NCBI GenBank assembly: GCA_024235935.1 | Contig: JACKLL010000001.1 | Coordinates: forward strand, 508,629 to 572,628 | Direction of reading: 5' to 3' | DNA length: 64,000 bases | Source: Rhodoferax sp. | Lineage (GTDB): Bacteria; Pseudomonadota; Gammaproteobacteria; Burkholderiales; Burkholderiaceae_C | Shown here: positions 11,090 through 19,930 of the stretch, piece after piece | Layout of the letters: every line of letters starts with the position of its first letter | How positions within the stretch are numbered: position 1 is the first letter of the stretch | Position numbers and translations under genes: made by a program | Notes under the pieces: generated by a model | Seen by the model: the letters and a program-made list of their open reading frames with translations, nothing else | Database searches by the model: none | What the model was told of the DNA's origin: nothing

Positions 11090-12013
11090 ATGCTCCAGCC
11101 GGTGAATTACGCCCAACTCCTGTTCCCCGACTTTTCGCTCATCCTGATCGGATTTCTCGTGTGCCGCTTCACGGCACTCAACCGCAGCGTCTGGGGGCCG
11201 ATCGAGAGCGTGGTGTATTACCTGCTGTTTCCGGTCCTGCTGTTCCACTCCATCGTCAGGAGCCCGCTCGACTTCGGTGCGGCCTCCTCGCTGGTCTTCG
11301 CCGGCTGGGCCCTGTGCCTGAGCGGCATCGCGATGGCCTATGTGCTGCCCTACCTGCCCTGGATCGGCGCTCGGATCGACCGGCGCGAACATGCCGCCGG
11401 CGCACAGGTGGCGTTTCGTTTCAACACCTATATCGCATTGGCGCTGGCCGAGCGCCTGCTCGGGGCGCCCGGCACCGTGCTGATCGCGGTGCTGATCGGC
11501 GTCTGCGTGCCATTGCTGAACGTGGCCGCCGTCTGGCCGATGGCCCGCCACGCGCAGCGCGGCCTGCTGGGGGAGCTGATACGCAATCCGCTGATCCTGG
11601 CCACCGTCGCCGGGCTGGCGGCCAACCTGGCCGGATTCACGATGCCGCAGTGGCTGACACCGACCGCCAGCCGCATCGGGGCCGCGGCGCTGGCCATGGG
11701 GCTGATGTCCGCCGGCGCCGGGCTGCAGCTCGGCCGCATGAAGGACGCCCCGATCCTGTCGGTCGGGCTGCTGTCGATCCGGCATTTCTGGCTTCCGGTC
11801 GTAGCCTGGTTGCTGGGCCGCTTCATGGGCCTGGACGACGCGCAGCGCACCGTGCTGCTGATCTTCTCGGCGCTGCCGACCGCGTCCAGCTGCTATGTGC
11901 TGGCCGTGCGCATGGGTTATGACGGTGCCTACGCCGCAGGGCTGGTGACACTGTCCACCTTGCTCGGCATGGCCAGCCTGCCCTTTGCGCTGGGCATCCT
12001 GCGCGCGCTGTAA
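11090..12013 (+). CDS. AEC-family membrane transporter
   Basis: Polytopic inner-membrane protein of the auxin efflux carrier (AEC) family, whose bacterial members move organic acids. The 307 residues form about ten hydrophobic segments in the two-halves pattern of the family: VYYLLFPVLLFHSI near the N-terminus, a central loop (MARHAQRGLLGELIRNPLILATVAG) and the C-terminal ALPTASSCYVLAVRMGYD motif typical of AEC proteins. The start may instead be the GTG a few codons later (VNYAQLLF), which is closer to family starts. It is divergent from xerD; substrate unknown. Confidence 0.85.
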   Translation: MLQPVNYAQLLFPDFSLILIGFLVCRFTALNRSVWGPIESVVYYLLFPVLLFHSIVRSPLDFGAASSLVFAGWALCLSGIAMAYVLPYLPWIGARIDRREHAAGAQVAFRFNTYIALALAERLLGAPGTVLIAVLIGVCVPLLNVAAVWPMARHAQRGLLGELIRNPLILATVAGLAANLAGFTMPQWLTPTASRIGAAALAMGLMSAGAGLQLGRMKDAPILSVGLLSIRHFWLPVVAWLLGRFMGLDDAQRTVLLIFSALPTASSCYVLAVRMGYDGAYAAGLVTLSTLLGMASLPFALGILRAL

Positions 12014-12111
12014 GGCCCTTTGCGACCCTGCAGCAAGCGGGGGGACACTGCGGCGCCGCAGGAAGGCCCGCGCCGTTCAGCCGCAGGCCCCGGCACACCC
12101 GAGCGGGCCGC

Positions 12112-14001
12112 TCAGATGTAGCGCGCCTGGACTTCGGGCGGCAAGGGCGTATCGATCAGCAGGCAGATGCAGCGCAGGCTGTTCCACAGCGGCTGCGCTG
12201 CCGGCAGCGGATCGGCCAGCAGCAAGGCGCACCAGGCCTTGAGCAGCTGCGGCCGACGCATCGGCGCCAACTGCGCCAGCTGCCGCATCGCCGCCGTCAA
12301 CGCGCCCAGCGACGGCGGCGTCACGCCCGCGGGAGCGGGCGGCGCCAGCCCCAAGGCCGCGCTGATGGCATCCCGCCACTGGTGCGCCACCGTCTGTGCG
12401 TCGCCCGAGCCGTCGCGGTGCTGCCAGGCCAGCGCGGTGGTGACCACATGGATCGCCGCAGCGCATGATTCCAGCGTGAGCACATGGGTTTCGCGCAGCA
12501 TGCTTTCGCGCGCCAGGCCCAGCACATGGTCGAGCAGCAGGCAACGCCACAGCTCAAGCAGGCTCAGGCGCCCATCGGCCAGCACGATGCGATGGGCCTG
12601 GTGCCGCAGCGTCTTGCGTTCGGCCATCGGCAAGGCGGAACAGCGCGTCAGCAGACGCTCGAGCCCGAGCTGGTGGGCGGCCGGCGCCAACGCCTGGACC
12701 TGCGCCATCAGACGCTCCCGCCGTGGCAGCTGCAACTCGTCGAAGAGTCCGTGCCAGGCCTGCAGCTCGGCTTCGTTGCCCGCACGCACCAGAAACGCCA
12801 GCGTGGCCGGCGTCAGATCGAAGGGCAAGGCGATCTGCAGGAAATCGTCGATCCAGTTCACCTGCGCAGGCACCGCAGGTTCCGGCTGTGCTGATGGCGG
12901 CGCTGGCGTATCGCCGTCCCCAAACCCATTCGCTGCCACCGCAGACACCCCGGGCGTCGACACGCTCCAAGGGATAGGCGCACCGATGTCGGCAGCACCA
13001 TCCACCGGCGCGCTCTGCGCCAGCACCGGGCTGGGCAAGGCGGGCATCGGCCGGCCAAAGATGCGCCGTATCCGCTCGCTCAGCGGCGGATGCGTGGCAA
13101 GCGCCCCCCCGCCGATGAAGATGTCGGACGCCAGCAGCATGTGCGAGATCGCCTCGGCACGGGAACTGCGCACCCGCGGCGCATCGGGCGTGGCTTGACC
13201 GGCAATCTTGCGCAAGGCGCCACCGATGCCGGACGGCAGGCGCGTGAACTGCACCGCCGCGGCATCGGCCAGAAATTCGCGCTGGCGGGACACGGCGGCC
13301 TTGAGCAGCCGACCGGCCAGCCAGCCGATGCTGCCCACCGCCATCAGGCCCAGGCCCAGCAACACGAAGACGCTGCGGCGTCCGCGCGCATCGGTCATGT
13401 CGAACAGGTCGCGGCCCAGCATGAACAGCAGCTGCAGCCCCCAGACGTGTCCGATCAGGCGCATGTTGAGCCGTGCATCGCCATGCAGGATGTGGCTGAA
13501 CTCGTGGGCGACGACACCTTGCAGTTCATCGCGGGTCAGGCGCTCGAGCGCGCCACGCGTGACCGCGATCACGCTGTCCTGCTGCTCCCAGCCGGCGGCG
13601 AAGGCGTTGATGCTGTCATCCCGCGGCAGCACGAAGATCCGCGGCGCGCGCAGGCCCGAGGCGATGGCGATCTCCTCAACGGTGTTGCGCAGCCGCCGCT
13701 CCCGCTCGTCGCCCGCCACCAGCAGTTCGCGGCCGCCCACCATCTGCGCCACATGGGCGCCACCCTTGCGCAGCTGCAAGGCCTCCAGCCAGCTGCCGCC
13801 CAGAATGAAGGCGGCGGCCACCACCGTATTGGTCTCGAAGAACCAGCGCGGAAAGCCGAACGCCCCGCCCACCTGCAGCTTCCAAAGCAGCGCCAGCACC
13901 CCGTTGAGTGCCACCACCGTCAGCAGCACGGTCAGCAGGAACAGCAGCAACAGCCGCCGCGTCGCGGCACGGGCCTGGTCCTGGTGCTCGCGAAACCGCA
14001 C
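12112..14001 (-). CDS. M48-family membrane zinc metallopeptidase
   Basis: Membrane-bound protease related to HtpX. Two N-terminal membrane spans (about residues 15-45 and 55-75) precede the M48 domain with the zinc motif VVAHEFSHILHGD (His166, His170) and a third ligand in REFLADAAAVQFTR (about Glu242); another span (VFVLLGLGLMAVGSIGWLAG) lies between. The C-terminal 300 residues form a long extension of helical character with no motif I recognise, so the protein (629 residues) is about twice the size of HtpX. It follows lemA with a 54-base gap; this LemA/M48 pairing recurs in proteobacteria. Confidence 0.88.
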   Translation of the reverse strand: MRFREHQDQARAATRRLLLLFLLTVLLTVVALNGVLALLWKLQVGGAFGFPRWFFETNTVVAAAFILGGSWLEALQLRKGGAHVAQMVGGRELLVAGDERERRLRNTVEEIAIASGLRAPRIFVLPRDDSINAFAAGWEQQDSVIAVTRGALERLTRDELQGVVAHEFSHILHGDARLNMRLIGHVWGLQLLFMLGRDLFDMTDARGRRSVFVLLGLGLMAVGSIGWLAGRLLKAAVSRQREFLADAAAVQFTRLPSGIGGALRKIAGQATPDAPRVRSSRAEAISHMLLASDIFIGGGALATHPPLSERIRRIFGRPMPALPSPVLAQSAPVDGAADIGAPIPWSVSTPGVSAVAANGFGDGDTPAPPSAQPEPAVPAQVNWIDDFLQIALPFDLTPATLAFLVRAGNEAELQAWHGLFDELQLPRRERLMAQVQALAPAAHQLGLERLLTRCSALPMAERKTLRHQAHRIVLADGRLSLLELWRCLLLDHVLGLARESMLRETHVLTLESCAAAIHVVTTALAWQHRDGSGDAQTVAHQWRDAISAALGLAPPAPAGVTPPSLGALTAAMRQLAQLAPMRRPQLLKAWCALLLADPLPAAQPLWNSLRCICLLIDTPLPPEVQARYI

Positions 14002-14055
14002 AGCTGCTCCGTGCCTGCGCCGTGAATCCGGGATCCCGTGCGCCTGCCCGGTGCG

Positions 14056-14649
14056 TCAGAACCGGACCTGGGGCGCCGCGCGCTCGGCCGCCGATTGGGT
14101 CGCCTGCAGCATCGTGGCTTCCTTGAACGAGAACATGCCGGCCACGACGTTGGCCGGGAACTGCATGGCGGCATCGTTGTACTGCAGCACGCTGTCGTTG
14201 TAGGCCTGGCGCGCGAAGCCGATCCGGTTCTCGGTCGAGGTCAGCTCCTCGGCAAATTCGCGCATGTTGCGATCCGCCTTGAGTTCGGGGTAGGACTCGA
14301 CCACCACCATCAGGCGGCCCAGTGCACCACCGAGCGCAGCCTCTGCGGCACCGAGCGCGGCGACATTGCCAGCGCCCGCGACATCGCTGCGCACCTTGCC
14401 GGCCGCGGCCTGCGCCTGGTTGCGCGCGTTGATCACCGCCTCCAGCGTCTCGCGTTCATGCTGCAGGTATTTGCGCGCCGTCTCGACCAGGTTCGGGATC
14501 AGGTCATAGCGGCGCTTGAGCTGCACGTCGATCTGCGCAAAGCCATTGGCGATGGCGTTGCGCAGACGGGTCAGCTTGTTGTAGATGCCGATGCCCAGCA
14601 CGGCGACGACCGCCAGCAGGATCAGGATGACGAGACTTGCAGAAATCAT
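14056..14649 (-). CDS. lemA: LemA family protein
   Basis: Membrane-anchored helical-bundle protein of unclear molecular role, often encoded beside membrane metallopeptidases. The start at 14649 gives MISASLVILILLAVVAVLGIG as a single N-terminal span, 197 residues in total, and is preceded by GGAGAGG. Family signatures follow: YNKLTRLRNAIANGFAQIDVQLKRRYDLIPNLVET, VINARNQA, and YPELKADRNMREFAEELTSTENRIGFARQAYNDSV. The gene lies immediately upstream of the M48 peptidase on the same strand, so the two probably act together at the inner membrane. Confidence 0.95.
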   Translation of the reverse strand: MISASLVILILLAVVAVLGIGIYNKLTRLRNAIANGFAQIDVQLKRRYDLIPNLVETARKYLQHERETLEAVINARNQAQAAAGKVRSDVAGAGNVAALGAAEAALGGALGRLMVVVESYPELKADRNMREFAEELTSTENRIGFARQAYNDSVLQYNDAAMQFPANVVAGMFSFKEATMLQATQSAAERAAPQVRF

Positions 14650-14808
14650 GCGCGTGGTCCTCTCCAAAGCGTCAAAGGTTTGCCTTGTGCCAGGGCGCGT
14701 GCCCGGCACAGGGCGCAGTCACTGCAGCCCCGGCAGGGACATGCATCGATCCCCGATCAAGTATCGCATTGCCGGCATTGCCAAAGTCGCCAGGAGCGAT
14801 GATGGCGA

Positions 14809-15330
14809 CTACCGGGACCATCGGCGCATCGCTGCCCGCCACAGCGCGACCAGCACGAATGCAATCGCCGGCCACTGGTAGGCCGGCCCGATCCAGGCTG
14901 TCTTGACGTGGGTGAAGAACGAGGCCCAGGCCACCTGCGTTTCGCCGATGTCGGGATACATCAGCAGCATGGCAGTGATCTGGGCGTTCTCGCACAGGTC
15001 CCAGATGCCGGCAAACACCGGTATCCAGGCCATGACCCACAAACCCTCCAGCGGCCGGAAGCGGTACAGGATGCCGCAGAACAAGGTGACGTAGGCCAGG
15101 GGAAACAGCGTGTCGACGGTCGGGCTGGTCCAGGCATAGACCCGCCGGCCCGACGCGCCATACTGCTCCATCGCGGCGACCAGCTCCGGGTAGCTGTAGC
15201 CGTTGCGCACGTCGAGCACTTCGGCGCCGATCGGCAAGGCAGGAAACACCCCGAAAAGAATCAGCAGCGCGCAGACCAGCGACGTCAGCAGGACCGGCGT
15301 GCGGGCGGCAAATGCGAAGTAGCGCCGCAT
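14809..15330 (-). CDS. Four-span membrane protein, unknown
   Basis: A 173-residue protein with about four hydrophobic segments (LLTSLVCALLILFGVFPAL; LFPLAYVTLFCGILY; LWVMAWIPVFAGIWDLCEN; WPAIAFVLVALWRAAM). Between spans one and two a soluble loop of about 40 residues (VRNGYSYPELVAAMEQYG) should face the periplasm. It starts 19 bases after the stop of the preceding lipoprotein gene, so it is probably co-transcribed with the MCE transport genes. The ATG at 15330 gives a basic N-terminus just before the first span; longer starts overlap the lipoprotein gene. No family assigned. Confidence 0.7.
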   Translation of the reverse strand: MRRYFAFAARTPVLLTSLVCALLILFGVFPALPIGAEVLDVRNGYSYPELVAAMEQYGASGRRVYAWTSPTVDTLFPLAYVTLFCGILYRFRPLEGLWVMAWIPVFAGIWDLCENAQITAMLLMYPDIGETQVAWASFFTHVKTAWIGPAYQWPAIAFVLVALWRAAMRRWSR

Positions 15331-15349
15331 CCGCACCGCCACTCCTGCG

Positions 15350-16021
15350 TCAGCGTGGCGCGTCGCCGCCGACCAGCGCGATCCGCCGCCGGATCTGCGC
15401 CAGTGCCGCGCGGTCATCCGCCTGTTCGGCACGGTAGGCCTGCACACCCAGCCAGGCCAGCAGCGGCCGGCGCCAGCCCTGCGACGAGGCCGCGTCGATG
15501 GCCGTCGTGATCGTCAGCGGGTCGGCCTGTCCGCGGCGCATCAGCACCCCGGCCGCGACCAGCCGCGCCAGTGGGTCCTCCAGCGCAGCCACTGCCGTGC
15601 CCCCTGCCCCCTGCTGCGCGAGCGCCCGATGCTGGGGCGGCAACAGCGCCACATCGGCCGCCGTCGCCAGCCCAGCCAGGTAGCGGGCATAGGCGCGCTC
15701 CGGTGGCGCTGCGTCCTGCGCCAGCGCATCGTAGGCGGCGCAGGGCTCCAGAACCAGACTGGCCACGCGGGTCGCACAGCGCACCAGTTCGACCCGTGCC
15801 AGCAGGTCGGCCCGTCCGGTGCGGGCGATCTCGGCACGCGCGCGGGCGAATTCGACCGCCTCGATCGCACTGTTGCCGGCCAGATATGCATCCTGCGCAC
15901 GCTCGAGGGCACCCTGGGCATTGAGCTTCCAGTCGGGCGGCGGTGGCGCGTTGGCACAGGCCGCCAGCAGGGTCGCGATCAATAGCGGCAGGCAGCGCCA
16001 TGACAGGGTCTTGTTCATCAT
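15350..16021 (-). CDS. Putative lipoprotein of MCE transport operon
   Basis: Predicted outer-membrane or periplasmic lipoprotein of 223 residues. The signal peptide (MMNKTLSWRCLPLLIATLLAAC) ends in a LLAAC lipobox, making the cysteine at about residue 22 the lipidation site. The mature part is alanine-rich and helical, with repeated segments suggesting TPR-like hairpins; no enzyme motif is seen. Its ATG overlaps the TGA of the MlaD-like gene, so it belongs to that operon and could be an accessory component, as small lipoproteins often are in MCE systems. That function is inferred from context only. Confidence 0.8.
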   Translation of the reverse strand: MMNKTLSWRCLPLLIATLLAACANAPPPPDWKLNAQGALERAQDAYLAGNSAIEAVEFARARAEIARTGRADLLARVELVRCATRVASLVLEPCAAYDALAQDAAPPERAYARYLAGLATAADVALLPPQHRALAQQGAGGTAVAALEDPLARLVAAGVLMRRGQADPLTITTAIDAASSQGWRRPLLAWLGVQAYRAEQADDRAALAQIRRRIALVGGDAPR

Positions 16022-17016
16022 GGCAGCTTGATCTGGGCGTCGCGGGCGAACGGCCATTTGCGGTTGACCTCGTTGACCAGGTGTTCGACCTTGCGCAGGC
16101 TGGCCTCGACCTCGGCGCGCAAGGCGCCCAGATCGGTCGTGGCTTCACGCGTGTTGGCCCCGATGGCCTGCGCCTCCACCAGCACCGCATCGACCTTCTT
16201 CAGGCTGTTACGGGTTTCGGCCAGCAAGCCATTGAGCTGCACCACGGTCGCTCGGGTCTCAGGCATCAGACCCTTGGCGCCGAACACCTGTTCGTCGGCA
16301 TGGGCGATGATGCCGTCGGTGCGCGCGGCAATCCCGTCGGCCTTGAGCACCAGGCCATCGAGCCGGGCCAGCAAGGCATTGCTGCGTTCCAGCGCCAGCG
16401 ACAGGCGTTTGGCGTCGGCATCGTTGCCCAGCAGCACACCGATCGCGCCCTGCGGGCCGTTGAGCTTCTCGGCCGTGCGCTGCAGGTTGGCCAGACTCAG
16501 GTTGAGGGGCGCCTCCGGCCCCGTCAGAGCGCCCAGATTGTTGACCAGCTCGCGCACACTGGCAATCATGCGCGGAATCTCGGCCGCCGCATCGCCGCGC
16601 AGGACCTTGCGCTCGGCGCCGTCGGGCAGCGGCGGATCGGTCAGGACGCCGGTGAAGGCGCGGATCTTGGTGCCCCCCACCAGGCCGCTTTCCATCGTGA
16701 ACACGCTGGACTCGCGCAGCCAGTGCGCATCCTTGTGCGGCACGTTGACGATGATGCGGGCATTGCCCTCGGGCGAGAGTTCGATGCGCCCGACGCGGCC
16801 GATCGCAAAGCCGGAGAAGGTCATGTTCATGCCCACCGATATGCCTTCGGAGTCGTCGGCAATCAACACCACCTCCTGCGTACGCTCGAAGGCGCCACGC
16901 GCATACATGAGGTAGCTGATGGCACCGGCGACCAGCACCACCATGACCAGCAGCAACAGGCGGGCCTTGAGTTCCAGGTTCGGAATCGGCGGTGGGGAAT
17001 CGGGCGGCAGGCTCAT
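16018..17016 (-). CDS. MCE/MlaD-family lipid-transport protein
   Basis: Periplasmic substrate-binding subunit of an MCE-type lipid transporter. The 332 residues contain one N-terminal membrane anchor (LLLLVMVVLVAGAISYLMYA, about 18-38), a single MCE domain (about 45-130; includes VGMNMTFSGFAIGRVGRIEL and VGGTKIRAFTG) and a long helical C-terminal part with heptad-like segments, suited to forming a channel-like tunnel. It lies 12 bases downstream of the MlaE-like permease gene and overlaps the lipoprotein gene by four bases. It is longer than E. coli MlaD (183 residues), like other tunnel-forming MCE proteins. Confidence 0.9.
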   Translation of the reverse strand: MSLPPDSPPPIPNLELKARLLLLVMVVLVAGAISYLMYARGAFERTQEVVLIADDSEGISVGMNMTFSGFAIGRVGRIELSPEGNARIIVNVPHKDAHWLRESSVFTMESGLVGGTKIRAFTGVLTDPPLPDGAERKVLRGDAAAEIPRMIASVRELVNNLGALTGPEAPLNLSLANLQRTAEKLNGPQGAIGVLLGNDADAKRLSLALERSNALLARLDGLVLKADGIAARTDGIIAHADEQVFGAKGLMPETRATVVQLNGLLAETRNSLKKVDAVLVEAQAIGANTREATTDLGALRAEVEASLRKVEHLVNEVNRKWPFARDAQIKLP

Positions 17017-17028
17017 GGCGACGGTGAA

Positions 17029-17925
17029 TCAGTAGTAGTTGCCAACCAGCGACAGGACCTCGATCAGCAGGATCAGCGCAAACAGGCGCCCGAGCTGGCT
17101 GATCTCGTCGCGCCGCTGCAGGCTGGCGCCTTCATGGCGCGGATCTGGCGCCAGTGGCAGGATGGCGACCACCAGACTGAAGAAGAAGGCCTTCATGCAC
17201 AGGATGACGGTCGCAGCCGGGTTGAACACCTGGCCGACGTCGCGCGTATAGGACGCAAAGCCCCAGTTGGTGAAGCCGTACAACGTCACATAGGTCATGA
17301 CCAGCGCCATGATGGCACTGAGCGCTGCCAGCAGCACGACAGAGAACACGCCGCCCAGCACACGCGGCAGCAGCACGTCGCGGGCCGGATCGCCGCCGGC
17401 GCGCCACAAGGCCTGCAACTGGCCCTGCTCGCGCAATTCGGCCACCGCCTCGCCAGCAGGCATCGTGAAACGCAAGGCCACGTACAAGGCGACCAGCAAA
17501 GGCAGCAGCTCCAGCACCAGCGTGCGCACCAGCACGTCCAGCGCATATTGCGACAAGCCATAGGACTGCGCGGTCGCCACGACGATGCGAATGATGACCA
17601 GGCTCAGCAGTGCCGACATCGCGACAAATCCGGGCAGGATCGGGACGCTGGCGGCGTGCAGCTGGTAGTACAGGGCCGGGTGCTGGCTGCGCCTGTAACT
17701 CGACGGGGACAACATCAGCACCAGCATCTGTGCACCGAACTGGGCCACGGCCCACCAGCCCCGCAACCAGCGTATCGGCGTCTGCGTCAGCGCGGCCGGC
17801 GCCATCTGCAGCAACTGGTCGGCGCTGGCGCTGGCGGTGGCACTGGCCACCGCCCCGGCCCGGGCGAAACGCGCCAGCACCGGGTCTGCCGTGGCACGCG
17901 TCGACGGGTTCTGGGCCTCCGTCAT
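17029..17925 (-). CDS. MlaE-family ABC permease
   Basis: Integral membrane subunit of an MCE lipid transporter. After a 60-residue soluble N-terminal extension, 298 residues in all, hydrophobic segments follow: LPGFVAMSALLSLVIIRIVV, LVLELLPLLVALYVALRF, VLGGVFSVVLLAALSAIMALV and LFALILLIEVLSLVGNYY. The segment RTLVLELLPLLVALYVALR aligns with the conserved cytoplasmic helix region of MlaE proteins. No MlaF-type ATPase gene is beside it, so the ATPase must be encoded elsewhere or be shared. The operon continues leftwards into the MlaD-like and lipoprotein genes. Confidence 0.88.
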   Translation of the reverse strand: MTEAQNPSTRATADPVLARFARAGAVASATASASADQLLQMAPAALTQTPIRWLRGWWAVAQFGAQMLVLMLSPSSYRRSQHPALYYQLHAASVPILPGFVAMSALLSLVIIRIVVATAQSYGLSQYALDVLVRTLVLELLPLLVALYVALRFTMPAGEAVAELREQGQLQALWRAGGDPARDVLLPRVLGGVFSVVLLAALSAIMALVMTYVTLYGFTNWGFASYTRDVGQVFNPAATVILCMKAFFFSLVVAILPLAPDPRHEGASLQRRDEISQLGRLFALILLIEVLSLVGNYY

Positions 17926-17983
17926 GGCCGTGGCGTCCTGCCGCCTGCGAAGGCAGATGAACGGAACACCGCGCCGCCGGCCA

Positions 17984-18796
17984 TCATGCGAGCAGCCCGG
18001 CCATGTCGCGCGTCGTGCGCGTCTGCACCCCGCGCTCCTGCAGTTGCTGCAGGAACGCAGCGCCAGCGGCCTCGAAGCCGGTGACCGGGCTCATGCAGTC
18101 GGTCAGGAAGACGGTGTTGCGCAAGCGCGCCGCATCCATGTGGGCCAGCATGTCCTGCCCGGAGGCCGCCACGCAATGGCTCAGCGCCTCGCCGGCCACC
18201 ACCAGCAAGGTGTCATCGCTGCCAAGGCGCGCCAGCAAAGCGGCATGGAGCTGCGTGCGCGGATCGTCGGCACGCGGCACGTCGGCGCGAAACGCGCTGT
18301 ACTGCTCGGTCATCGGATTCAGACCCTTGAGCACTTTCTCGCAGATCTGACCGCTCGCCATCTCCCATGCCGCCAGCCGCTGCGCCAGCGCCGGCGCGAT
18401 GTTGTGGCCCCAGGTACCGAGCACGCAATGCACCGGCCAGACCACCAGCGTGCGTTCGCCACCGGCCTCCAGCGCCTGCAGATACGCCAGCGCCTCTTCG
18501 CGGCGGCGGGTGTCGCGTGGCCGGTACTCGCCCGACGCCAGCTGGGCCGCGGTGATCACGGTGAAGGGCGCCACCGGTGCGCCCTGCGCATCGAGCCAGA
18601 AGCTGGTGCGCTCGATACCCACGCTGGCATGCGAGTCCAGCGTGACGACGATGTCGTCGATCCAGGGACCCATCGCATCGATGAACCCGGCCAGGCGCGC
18701 CATGTCGGCACTGGCACCGGGAACCGGCAAGGCGGCACCTTCGACATCCATGAAGTCGTTCTGGGGGTCAATGACAAGCAGCTGGATGCGTTTCAT
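17984..18796 (-). CDS. Nicotinamidase-like cysteine hydrolase
   Basis: Isochorismatase-fold hydrolase, most like nicotinamidase. In the 270 residues the presumed catalytic Asp is in LLVIDPQNDFMD (Asp10), metal-site residues in VTLDSHAS and VWPVHCVLGTWG, a lysine in EKVLKGLNP and the nucleophilic cysteine in GEALSHCVAAS (about residue 208). These match the D-K-C triad and metal-binding layout of the PncA family, although the protein is longer than the usual 210 residues, with an insertion after the DSH motif. It is followed after 58 bases by the MlaE-like gene and preceded by queG after 30. Substrate assignment is tentative. Confidence 0.8.
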   Translation of the reverse strand: MKRIQLLVIDPQNDFMDVEGAALPVPGASADMARLAGFIDAMGPWIDDIVVTLDSHASVGIERTSFWLDAQGAPVAPFTVITAAQLASGEYRPRDTRRREEALAYLQALEAGGERTLVVWPVHCVLGTWGHNIAPALAQRLAAWEMASGQICEKVLKGLNPMTEQYSAFRADVPRADDPRTQLHAALLARLGSDDTLLVVAGEALSHCVAASGQDMLAHMDAARLRNTVFLTDCMSPVTGFEAAGAAFLQQLQERGVQTRTTRDMAGLLA

Positions 18797-18826
18797 GCAA
18801 GGAGGGGCTGGTAGGCCGGCAAAGCT

Positions 18827-19930
18827 TCACACGGGAGTTCGGTCTCGATGGTAGCCCAAGGCCCAGGCCACGTGTTCCCGTACCAGGGCATCCGGATGGT
18901 CGGCCCGCGCCTGTAAGGCCTGCACCAGCAGCGGGTCGTCCTCGGCGCACAGCGCATTGCCCAGCGCGACCGCGATATTGCGCAGCCAGCGCGCATGGCC
19001 GATGCGCCGGATCGGACTGCCTTCGGTGTATTGCAGGAACTGCGCTTCGGTCCAGCCGAACAGATCCACCAGCTGCGCACCGGCCAGCCCCGCGCGGGGA
19101 TCGAAATCCGGCAGCGCACTGCGCTGCGCGTACTTGTTCCATGGGCAGGCCAGCTGGCAATCGTCGCAGCCATAGATGCGGTTGCCGATCAGCGGTCGCA
19201 GCGCCAGCGGGATCGCACCGGCGTGTTCGATCGTCAGGTAGGAGATGCAACGGCGCGCATCGAGTTGGTATGGCGCAACAATCGCCTGGGTCGGACATGT
19301 TTCGATACAGGCCTTACAACTGCCGCAATGTGATGCCACCGGCGCGGTCTCGGGCAGGTGCAGGTTGAGAAAGATCTCACCGAGAAAAAACATCGAGCCG
19401 GCGTCCCGGTGCAGCACCAGTGTGTGCTTGCCGCGCCAGCCCTGCCCACTGCGCACAGCCAGCTCCGCCTCGAGCACCGGGGCCGAGTCGGTGAAGACCC
19501 GGTGCCCCAGCGCGCCGACCTCGGCCTGGATGCGGTCGGCCAGCTTCTGCAGGCGCTGGCGTAACACCTTGTGGTAGTCGCGGCCCCGTGCGTACAGCGA
19601 AACAATGCCTTCACGTGGTCGGCCCAGGCGCGCGAACTCGATTTCCTGCCATGCTTGCGCAGTGCCTGTGCTCAAATAGTCCATGCGGGCCGTGAGCACC
19701 GTCACGGTGCCGGGCACCAGCTCTGCCGGACGTGCCCTTTTGAGCCCGTGCGCGGCCATATAGGCCATGTCGCCATGAAAACCGTTGTCAAGCCACGACA
19801 GCAACCCCTGTTCTGCACCGGATAAATCGATCCGGGAGAAGCCGATTTGCGAAAATCCGAGTTCCTGACCCCATCGCGTAATGCGACCAGACAATTGATC
19901 TTGATCGACGAGCATGCGGGTGGCCACCAT
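18827..19930 (-). CDS. queG: Epoxyqueuosine reductase
   Basis: Cobalamin- and iron-sulphur-dependent enzyme that performs the final step of queuosine synthesis in tRNA. Two 4Fe-4S motifs are plain: CGSCKACIETCPTQAI and CDDCQLACPWNKYA. The N-terminal part contains LGFSQIGFSRIDLS and the C-terminus has a HEAT-like end (VREHVAWALGYHRDR). The start at 19930 (MVATRMLVDQDQ) gives 367 residues, near family length; the in-frame ATG at 19915 is an alternative. The 5-prime end overlaps the divergent tsaE gene, an arrangement common in betaproteobacteria. Confidence 0.93.
   Translation of the reverse strand: MVATRMLVDQDQLSGRITRWGQELGFSQIGFSRIDLSGAEQGLLSWLDNGFHGDMAYMAAHGLKRARPAELVPGTVTVLTARMDYLSTGTAQAWQEIEFARLGRPREGIVSLYARGRDYHKVLRQRLQKLADRIQAEVGALGHRVFTDSAPVLEAELAVRSGQGWRGKHTLVLHRDAGSMFFLGEIFLNLHLPETAPVASHCGSCKACIETCPTQAIVAPYQLDARRCISYLTIEHAGAIPLALRPLIGNRIYGCDDCQLACPWNKYAQRSALPDFDPRAGLAGAQLVDLFGWTEAQFLQYTEGSPIRRIGHARWLRNIAVALGNALCAEDDPLLVQALQARADHPDALVREHVAWALGYHRDRTPV

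Noticed and set aside
9437..11785. 782-codon leftward frame spanning the MepK-like, xerD and AEC region
   Set aside because: It crosses three well-supported genes in wrong frames and has no recognisable motifs.
15943..18084. 713-codon rightward frame opposite the MCE operon
   Set aside because: Its Gln/Arg/His-rich sequence is typical of a GC-rich antisense frame; the leftward genes have clear domains.
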